Assembly (NCBI GenBank): GCA_025361105.1
Contig: JANYAW010000055.1
Location: forward strand, 1 to 6,954
Direction: 5' to 3'
From: Rhodocyclaceae bacterium
GTDB taxonomy: Bacteria; Pseudomonadota; Gammaproteobacteria; Burkholderiales; Rhodocyclaceae
DNA: 6,954 nt
In this document: piece after piece, positions 1 to 4,740 of the stretch
Layout: each line of letters begins with the position of its first letter
Position numbering within the stretch: position 1 is the first letter of the stretch
The notes under the pieces: model-generated
Seen by the model: the letters and a program-made list of their open reading frames with translations, nothing else
Told to the model about the DNA's origin: nothing
The model's database searches: none
Translations under genes and position numbers: made by a program

Positions 1-1
1 G

Positions 2-1579
2 CTGGGTTTGCCTGCCAGTTCAATTGGTGCAGGTAACAACGGCGGCATCCTAGCCAATCGCGCATTTAGCAAGAAAGTTAACCAGCTAAATCTCGATGCA
101 GACTATCGCATCACCCAAGGACAATCGATCAAAATCGGCTACGACTGGCAGAAAATCGAACGCTACTGCGAGGGCTCCTGGATCGCATGTGCCACCTCGG
201 AGTCAACAAAGGAAGACACCGCGAGAGCCGATTGGCGGTTCAATCCCAGCGAAAGCCTTAGCGGCGGAGTTGGCTACGCTTATTCAGAACGTCGGGCACA
301 TAACTACAACATCAACGCCTGGATGGCATTGGCACCGATGGCGGGGCTTGTTCCCGATCAAACGGTGCTCCCCACCGGTGGATACAGTGCTTACAACACC
401 ATGCAGATGTTTGGCCTAAGCGCTTGGGGGCCAATGGGACAAGGCTATCCGCTGGTCGTTGCATTGGGTACGGCGAACCCAGGTCAGGGTTATACGGCCG
501 CACAATGGCAAACCGCGCTAGGTCTAGCAGCGCTTCCGTCGGCTGCGAACGTAACGAGCATGAACGTGCTGAGCAAAGCGCAGTGGGGAACCTATCTCAA
601 TATCCCAGCCGCCAACATTAGCGACAAGCAACTTGCCGCACTTAATCAATACTTCCCGCTCGGCAACAAGCTCGCTGGCGCGAATGTGGCGACGCGAAAT
701 TTCCTTGCTTTGATGCCAGGGCAACAACTTCCCTTTGATGGTGATCGCAATCGCGACAAAGTGCGCACGACGCTGAACTGGCAGGCATCGGAGAAGCTGT
801 CTTTGGATGCGGGGATGGATTACAACAAGGATAAATACACCAACACGAACGCTGGACTTGAGCAGGGCAAAAGTTGGAACTTCAATCTTGATGCAGCCTA
901 CAACGTCAGTGATGACTTCAGCGGTGGGTTGTTTTATACCCATGAAAATCGCCAAACATCGATTGCTGGGCCGGGCGTTGGTAGCAACGCAGCAGGGAAT
1001 GCAGCGGCAACCGGTAGTCTTGTTAATACTGCCGCTGGTAGCTTGGTCGGCAATGACTGCAACGGCTACACCTCAAACGCACAGGCGCTTGTCAATGCCA
1101 AAGTTGATGCGTGCCTCGACTGGACGACCAACATCAAGGACAAGGTCAACACGTTTGGGATGAACCTTCGCCACAAAAACTTGTTGGGTGGCAAACTTGA
1201 ACTATCAGGTAATGCGAGCTATACCAAGGCAGTGACAAGTCAGGAATTTCCCACCGGCGGTGTGTATGTTTCAACCTTGTTAACAACAGCTAACTTCGGT
1301 GTTGGTGCTACGCCTTGGTCGAGAACTTATGTACCGGCCTCAAACATGCCCGACGTAACAAGCAAAGTGATTAGCTTGTCGGTGAGTGGCAAGTATGCTT
1401 TGAACAAGGTTTCCGCCGTACAAGTTGGCTACCGATATCAGCATCTCACTTACGACGATTGGCTCTATGCCAACAACGTCGCGGGCGTTGCTCCAACTAA
1501 TGTCTTGCCGTCGAATATCACCTCACCTACATACAACTTGCATGCGATCGGTGTCGCCTACTTGTACAGCTTCAGGTAG
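2..1579 (+). CDS. mtrB: MtrB/PioB-family decaheme-associated outer membrane beta-barrel protein (5' truncated)
   Basis: This is the C-terminal part of an outer-membrane beta-barrel of the MtrB/PioB family, which sheathes an MtrA/PioA-type multiheme cytochrome so electrons can cross the outer membrane. The frame is open to the left edge, so the start, signal peptide and any N-terminal CXXC are outside the window; 525 residues are visible and family members usually have about 650-850. Alternating amphipathic strands recur (SIKIGYDWQ, LSGGVGYAYSERR, KVRTTLNWQ, LSLDAGMDYNKDKY, FSGGLFYTHENRQ, KLELSGNASYT, AVQVGYRYQHLTYDDW), and the protein ends in an aromatic strand, VAYLYSFR. The family-typical DRNRDKVR stretch is at visible residues 248-255. 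Cysteines sit at 56, 63, 353 and 371. A long Ala/Gly/Leu-rich segment (about 105-240) is probably a surface loop. The NapC-type gene 79 nt downstream suggests a shared electron-transfer operon. Family call is firm; the direction of electron flow is not determined. Confidence 0.88.
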   Translation: MGLPASSIGAGNNGGILANRAFSKKVNQLNLDADYRITQGQSIKIGYDWQKIERYCEGSWIACATSESTKEDTARADWRFNPSESLSGGVGYAYSERRAHNYNINAWMALAPMAGLVPDQTVLPTGGYSAYNTMQMFGLSAWGPMGQGYPLVVALGTANPGQGYTAAQWQTALGLAALPSAANVTSMNVLSKAQWGTYLNIPAANISDKQLAALNQYFPLGNKLAGANVATRNFLALMPGQQLPFDGDRNRDKVRTTLNWQASEKLSLDAGMDYNKDKYTNTNAGLEQGKSWNFNLDAAYNVSDDFSGGLFYTHENRQTSIAGPGVGSNAAGNAAATGSLVNTAAGSLVGNDCNGYTSNAQALVNAKVDACLDWTTNIKDKVNTFGMNLRHKNLLGGKLELSGNASYTKAVTSQEFPTGGVYVSTLLTTANFGVGATPWSRTYVPASNMPDVTSKVISLSVSGKYALNKVSAVQVGYRYQHLTYDDWLYANNVAGVAPTNVLPSNITSPTYNLHAIGVAYLYSFR

Positions 1580-1614
1580 TCGTCGAATTGAAATGCGTAA
1601 CTACGCGGTCGACT
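1578..1614 (+). other. Weak inverted repeat after mtrB stop
   Basis: AGTCG (1578-1582) can pair with CGACT (1610-1614), and inside it GCGT (1595-1598) can pair with ACGC (1603-1606) around a 4-nt loop. No immediate T-run follows (the first T-rich stretch is at 1627-1630), so this is not a standard intrinsic terminator. It could be an RNA-processing or attenuation site between mtrB and the cytochrome gene, or chance. Confidence 0.25.
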
Positions 1615-1644
1615 GTGTTGATCCCGTTTTAGTTTCCAACACTC

Positions 1645-1649
1645 AGGAG
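1645..1649 (+). promoter_or_regulatory. Ribosome binding site of the NapC-family gene
   Basis: AGGAG lies 9 nt before the ATG at 1659 and fixes that start. It sits in the loop of a possible weak 6-bp A/T-rich hairpin formed by TTTAGT (1628-1633) and ACTAAA (1651-1656). Confidence 0.75.
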
Positions 1650-1658
1650 TACTAAACA

Positions 1659-2258
1659 ATGCAGTCTGACAAGGCGGGACTGATAAAGCGCTGTTGGCAG
1701 ATGCTCTCCCGTCCCAGCACTCGTTTCTCTTTGCTAACGATTGCCGGTGGCGGAGTCATCATTGGGGTAATGCTGTTGACTGTCGCAATGAAAGCCAACG
1801 AACACAGTCTGACCACTGAGTTCTGTATTTCCTGTCACGAAATGGCGGACACGTCATACAAGGAATACAAGGAGAGCGTTCATTACAGCAACCGTAGCGG
1901 TGTTCGAGTCGGCTGCACCGACTGCCATGAACCGCGTGAATTCGGCCCCATGATTGTGCGTAAGCTGCAAGCGAGCACGGAGGTGTGGGGCTCGTGGACG
2001 GGTGTCATCAACACACCCGAAAAATTCGAGGCCCGTCGAATGCACATGGCCGAATGGGAATGGGCGCGACAAAAGGCATCGGGTTCTCAGGAATGCCGCA
2101 ACTGTCACAACTTCGATGCAATGAGTGCTGAAAAACAAAAGCAAAGCAATTACAAACGCCATATGAAAGCAAAGGACGCTGGCAAAACTTGTATTGACTG
2201 CCACAAAGGCATCGCACATAAGCTGCCGAAGGAATATGAGGAACCTGAAAATGAGTGA
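1659..2258 (+). CDS. NapC/NirT/CymA-family membrane-anchored tetraheme cytochrome c (quinol dehydrogenase)
   Basis: The family oxidises quinol at the inner membrane and passes electrons to periplasmic partners such as nitrate reductase, nitrite reductase or, for CymA, the Mtr conduit. The 199-residue length is normal. A short basic N-terminus is followed by one membrane helix (about residues 23-44) that anchors a periplasmic domain. Four c-type heme sites are visible: CISCH (56-60), CTDCH (86-90), CRNCH (146-150) and CIDCH (178-182). Met62 just after the first site fits the Met-type ligation described for relatives, and the conserved RKLQAS stretch (101-106) is where the family has its quinol-site Lys. 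SVHYSNRSGV, TPEKFEARR, EWEWAR and KGIAHKLP are typical of the family. No napA or nirS gene is present; the neighbours are mtrB upstream and rquA overlapping its 3' end, so a CymA-like role is inferred. An ordinary NapC/NirT role cannot be excluded. Confidence 0.93.
   Translation: MQSDKAGLIKRCWQMLSRPSTRFSLLTIAGGGVIIGVMLLTVAMKANEHSLTTEFCISCHEMADTSYKEYKESVHYSNRSGVRVGCTDCHEPREFGPMIVRKLQASTEVWGSWTGVINTPEKFEARRMHMAEWEWARQKASGSQECRNCHNFDAMSAEKQKQSNYKRHMKAKDAGKTCIDCHKGIAHKLPKEYEEPENE
2238..2243 (+). promoter_or_regulatory. Ribosome binding site that decides the rquA start
   Basis: GAGGAA lies 7 nt before the ATG at 2251, inside the end of the cytochrome gene. It supports this ATG over the upstream in-frame ATG at 2194, which is deep inside the cytochrome gene. 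Confidence 0.7.
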
Positions 2259-2961
2259 GGTTTGTATCGCAAGCGAGCAAATTGCAGTGCCTGCTTACCT
2301 GTCATCCACCTACTCGTGGGCGTATGTCACGCCGGAAGCCGTCAAACGGTTTGAACGGCAGTGGTTGGTCAACCTGATCCTGTGGGGAAATTTCGCCCGT
2401 TTGCGCGACGAGGCGCTGGATGTGATGGGCAGGGAACTTAACGGCAAGACCTTGCAGATAGCCTGCGTCTATGGTGATTTAACGACCAAGCTGGTTCACC
2501 GCCATGTGTCACAAGGCGAGATTGACGTGGTCGATGTGTTGCCGGTGCAAACAGCGAATCTAAAGGACAAGCTCAGCAAAGCCGGCTTTGCGTCAGATCG
2601 CGTCGGCATTCATTTGGGGAATAGTGCGGCGATGAAATTCGTTGACGCAGGCTACGACCGCGCGTTGTTATTTTTTCTACTGCACGAGCAACCGGAAGAG
2701 GTTAGAAAACGGACTTTGGCTGAGGCGTTGCGGGTGGTCAAACCCGGCGGCAAACTGGTGATTGTTGACTATCACCGGCCATCCAGATGGCATCCTTTGT
2801 GGCTGCCGATGCGTGGCATTCTGAGCACCCTGGAGCCCTTCGCACTTGACCTTTGGCGCAACGAAATCGTTGATTGGTTTCCTGCCGACATCAAACCGGC
2901 CGCAATCACCAAACGAACCTCATTTGGCGGCTTATATCAATTGATTGAAGTGACGCGCTAG
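2251..2961 (+). CDS. rquA: Rhodoquinone biosynthesis methyltransferase-like protein RquA
   Basis: RquA is a SAM-methyltransferase-fold enzyme required to turn ubiquinone into rhodoquinone, replacing a ring methoxy group by an amino group; published work reports SAM as the amino donor. The 236-residue protein carries family hallmarks: VPAYLSSTYSWAYVTP (13-28), FERQWLVNLILWGNF (34-48) with LRDEAL after it, ACVYGD (71-76) at the place of the usual glycine-rich SAM motif I, LLFFLLHEQP (139-148), and LRVVKPGGKLVIVDYHRP (160-177), the common post-motif segment of class I methyltransferases. The degenerate motif I separates it from UbiE/UbiG enzymes. Its start overlaps the tetraheme cytochrome gene by 8 nt, so the two are probably translationally coupled. 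Rhodoquinone is used in low-oxygen respiration, where its potential is lower than that of ubiquinone. Recognition is by remembered family motifs, not by alignment. Confidence 0.88.
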   Translation: MSEVCIASEQIAVPAYLSSTYSWAYVTPEAVKRFERQWLVNLILWGNFARLRDEALDVMGRELNGKTLQIACVYGDLTTKLVHRHVSQGEIDVVDVLPVQTANLKDKLSKAGFASDRVGIHLGNSAAMKFVDAGYDRALLFFLLHEQPEEVRKRTLAEALRVVKPGGKLVIVDYHRPSRWHPLWLPMRGILSTLEPFALDLWRNEIVDWFPADIKPAAITKRTSFGGLYQLIEVTR

Positions 2962-2994
2962 CGGCGTAATTAAATTGGCTTAACGAAAAGCAGA

Positions 2995-3207
2995 TTACGT
3001 GTTGGCAATCGAACTCACAGGCTCCGCTACAAAATCTACCTTCTCGCGTACGACGCAATCCGGGCAAGCCCAATCATCGGGAATCGCCGACCACGGCGTG
3101 CCGGGGGCAAATCCCTCGTGTGGCTCGCCACGCTGCGGCACATAGATATAGCCGCAACCGGGGCAGCGATATTGGTAGCTCGCGCTAGCGCTCATAGTGT
3201 CGCTCAT
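2995..3207 (-). CDS. rubA: Rubredoxin, AlkG1-type
   Basis: A 70-residue one-iron rubredoxin, a small cytoplasmic electron carrier. Fe ligands are C15-P-G-C18 and C48-P-D-C51, and the fold-typical stretches EGFAPGTPW and IPDDW lie between them. The ending CPDCVVREKVDF lacks the Gly normally after the last Cys and has one extra residue (Arg) before the Lys/Asp-Phe end, which matches AlkG1-type rubredoxins (for example the first domain of GPo1 AlkG) rather than AlkG2. The ATG overlaps the alkB stop in an ATGA, so it is almost certainly co-translated with alkB and would be expected to feed it electrons from a NADH-dependent rubredoxin reductase, which is not in the window. A second Met at residue 5 is an alternative start. 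The gene ends 33 nt from the convergent rquA end with no clear terminator between. Confidence 0.93.
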   Translation of the reverse strand: MSDTMSASASYQYRCPGCGYIYVPQRGEPHEGFAPGTPWSAIPDDWACPDCVVREKVDFVAEPVSSIANT

Positions 3208-4391
3208 GTCAGGTTGCTCTCCACCTGCGGATAGCGTTGATTCAACGTTTCGCGCATTGAGGGCAAGACGTTGAGTTTTGACAAATCACCCTTTGCCCAC
3301 GCAATCACTTTGGGATCCATTACCGCAAACCACAGCGGCGGAATCAGGGCAATCGCGAACATTAGCGGATAGCCGCTGGGTAGCTCAGGCAATTTCTCAA
3401 AGCTACGCAAACTTTGATAGCGCCGCGTCGGATTTGCGTGGTGATCGGAGTGCCGCTGCAAGTTAAACAAAATCACATTCGACATTACATGATTTGAATT
3501 CCATGAGTGATACGGCTGACATGGCTCATAGCGGTCGCTCGGTAATTTTTGTCGCAGCAAGCCGTAATGCTCGATGTAATTGGCACTGCTCAAGATACCA
3601 AACCAGCCCCAAAACGCTTGCAGGAACAAGAACGGAAGCATGATCCAGCCGAAGGCTGCAATCAACGCCACGTACAGCGGAACCGTGATCAGTAAGGGCT
3701 GCAAGATTTCGTTGTCTAGCGTCCAAGGGCCTTGATTGCAACGTGCCAAACGCGTTTTTTCCGACGCCCAAGCACGCCGCCAAGCGCCCGGGATTTCGGA
3801 GCGAGCGAAGCCATAAATTGTTTGCCCCATTTTGGCGCTCGCGGGATCTTCCGGTGTCGCCACATCTTTATGATGACCACGGTTATGTTCAATAAAAAAA
3901 TGTCCGTAGCCAACCACTGCCAAAACTATTTTTGCCAGCCAGCGTTCCACTTTCGGCTTCTTGTGACCCAACTCATGCCCGGTGTTAATAGCCAAACCAT
4001 TGACCACACCGACCGACAAAGCAAGACCAACAATCGCGTGCCACGGTAGGTTTTGCGTGCCGACCACGTAGGCCGAAAACAACAAAGTGAAGTAGTGAAT
4101 CGGCACCGTCATAAAAGTTAGATAGCGGTAGTAACGATCGTCATCCAACTGCATCACGACCTCCGGCGGTGGGTTGCTCGCGTCAGGCGGCAACACGTGA
4201 TCGACCACCGGCACGATGACATACCAAACCACCAGCGTCCCCCAATACCAAAGCGCGTTATCAGAACTACTCGCCAACAAACACGCCGCCACCGGCATCA
4301 CCGGCCACACCAGGGACAGCGCCCAAAGCCACCGTCGTCGGTCGGTATAAATCACCACGCTGCCATCTGAGCTTAGCGCTTGAATGCTCAT
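3204..4391 (-). CDS. alkB: Alkane 1-monooxygenase (AlkB), membrane non-heme diiron
   Basis: AlkB hydroxylates the terminal carbon of alkanes to 1-alkanols using O2 and electrons from rubredoxin; it sits in the inner membrane. From the chosen start the protein has 395 residues, usual for AlkB. The histidine boxes are all present: HELGHKK (139-145), EHNRGHHKD (168-176), the signature NYIEHYGLLR (271-280) and LQRHSDHHA (311-319). Hydrophobic helices lie around 22-41, 47-63, 95-112, 117-136 and 233-262, plus one near 342-357. The ATG at 4391 is preferred because a GGGAA lies 6 nt upstream and MSIQ begins just before the first helix; the in-frame ATG at 4442 would add 17 residues unlike the family. 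The rubredoxin gene follows with a 4-nt overlap. Substrate chain length cannot be read safely from sequence alone. All catalytic His are intact, so it is probably functional. Confidence 0.96.
   Translation of the reverse strand: MSIQALSSDGSVVIYTDRRRWLWALSLVWPVMPVAACLLASSSDNALWYWGTLVVWYVIVPVVDHVLPPDASNPPPEVVMQLDDDRYYRYLTFMTVPIHYFTLLFSAYVVGTQNLPWHAIVGLALSVGVVNGLAINTGHELGHKKPKVERWLAKIVLAVVGYGHFFIEHNRGHHKDVATPEDPASAKMGQTIYGFARSEIPGAWRRAWASEKTRLARCNQGPWTLDNEILQPLLITVPLYVALIAAFGWIMLPFLFLQAFWGWFGILSSANYIEHYGLLRQKLPSDRYEPCQPYHSWNSNHVMSNVILFNLQRHSDHHANPTRRYQSLRSFEKLPELPSGYPLMFAIALIPPLWFAVMDPKVIAWAKGDLSKLNVLPSMRETLNQRYPQVESNLT
3217..3226 (-). promoter_or_regulatory. Ribosome binding site of the rubredoxin gene
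   Basis: Read on the minus strand, AGGTGGAGAG occurs within the last codons of alkB, 9 nt before the rubredoxin ATG at 3207. It supports that start over Met5. Confidence 0.6.
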
Positions 4392-4397
4392 ATCGTA

Positions 4398-4402
4398 TTC
4401 CC
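4398..4402 (-). promoter_or_regulatory. Ribosome binding site of alkB
   Basis: On the minus strand GGGAA precedes the ATG at 4391 by 6 nt; this is moderate in strength but favours 4391 as the alkB start. Confidence 0.5.
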
Positions 4403-4462
4403 GTCTTAGTTGAAAATAGGCTTGGGCAGAGAGTGCGCACATAGCGTATCGCTGTTGATTTC

Positions 4463-4468
4463 ATCATA
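4463..4468 (-). promoter_or_regulatory. Possible alkB promoter -10 element
   Basis: TATGAT on the minus strand (five of six bases of the sigma-70 -10 consensus) lies about 70 nt upstream of the alkB ATG. No good -35 hexamer is seen at 16-18 nt; that position is taken by the TGCGCAAAA repeats, which would fit an activator-dependent promoter. Inference from spacing only. Confidence 0.35.
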
Positions 4469-4480
4469 CGCCGAGGCGCT

Positions 4481-4512
4481 TGCGCAAAATGCGCAAAATG
4501 TGCACTTTGCGC
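4481..4512. repeat. Tandem 9-mer and overlapping inverted repeat upstream of alkB (putative operator)
   Basis: TGCGCAAAA occurs twice in tandem (4481-4489, 4490-4498). The second copy also forms the left arm of an inverted repeat: GCGCAAA (4491-4497) and TTTGCGC (4506-4512), with the palindrome GTGCAC (4500-4505) between. The element lies about 90-120 nt before the alkB start and just upstream of a candidate -10, a usual place for a transcription factor site. Confidence 0.5.
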
Positions 4513-4609
4513 CGTAGCGGATGGTGACATGCAGTTGCTGCGTGCGTTACGACAAATCGGCGCATGCGATGGCAAAATACGAAGTTAAAAATGTACCGAT
4601 TGAGTCCAT

Positions 4610-4653
4610 CGTTCGCCCTGATTGGTGAGTTTGTCGGACTATCACCACGAACG
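4610..4653. repeat. Interrupted inverted repeat upstream of the EF-hand protein gene
   Basis: CGTTCG (4610-4615) pairs with CGAACG (4648-4653), and GGTGA (4624-4628) pairs with TCACC (4642-4646), giving a two-part stem with an 8-nt versus 1-nt internal loop and a 13-nt apical loop. It could act as DNA (a bipartite protein site) or as an RNA fold in the leader. Confidence 0.35.
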
Positions 4654-4659
4654 GGCTTA

Positions 4660-4679
4660 TCAAGCTTGCTATCGCTTGA
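4660..4679. repeat. Short inverted repeat
   Basis: TCAAGC (4660-4665) and GCTTGA (4674-4679) form a 6-bp stem with an 8-nt loop, about 60 nt before the plus-strand start. It is not followed by a T-run, so an operator or leader structure is likelier than a terminator, if it is anything. Confidence 0.25.
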
Positions 4680-4725
4680 AAGCTGCGCTCTTAATTGCCG
4701 AAGCAGGTTTATCTAATCACCATGT

Positions 4726-4730
4726 GGGAG
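4726..4730 (+). promoter_or_regulatory. Ribosome binding site of the EF-hand membrane protein gene
   Basis: GGGAG lies 10 nt before the ATG at 4741 and supports that start. Confidence 0.65.
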
Positions 4731-4740
4731 ATCAAGTTCA

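Larger units (their letters stand above)
4392..4740. other. Divergent intergenic region between alkB and the EF-hand membrane protein gene
   Basis: This 349-nt spacer holds the probable regulatory signals of two divergent genes. From left to right: the alkB 5' leader, a candidate -10, the TGCGCAAAA repeats and inverted repeat, a 35-codon open frame (4521-4628) that lacks a convincing ribosome site, two inverted repeats (4610-4653 and 4660-4679), and the Shine-Dalgarno of the plus-strand gene. No clear sigma-70 promoter was found for that gene, and no RNA gene or riboswitch was recognised. Confidence 0.6.

Noticed and set aside
524..955. Minus-strand open frame of 143 codons opposite mtrB
   Set aside because: It is a shadow of the barrel coding frame with no ribosome site or recognisable domain.
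1578..1614. Intrinsic terminator after mtrB
   Set aside because: The stems are short and no T-run follows directly, so read-through into the cytochrome gene is more likely; listed only as a weak inverted repeat.
2194..2250. Upstream ATG (2194) as rquA start
   Set aside because: It would overlap the cytochrome gene by 65 nt across its last heme region, while 2251 has GAGGAA at good spacing and gives a family-like N-terminus.
4392..4442. Upstream ATG (4442) as alkB start
   Set aside because: It would add 17 residues not seen in AlkB proteins; the ATG at 4391 has a better-placed ribosome site.
4521..4628. 35-codon plus-strand open frame in the alkB spacer, with an internal ATG at 4569 that would start MAKYEVKNVP
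   Set aside because: No Shine-Dalgarno at either ATG, Cys-rich unlikely start, and the end lies in the inverted repeat; nothing recognisable. Kept as intergenic sequence.
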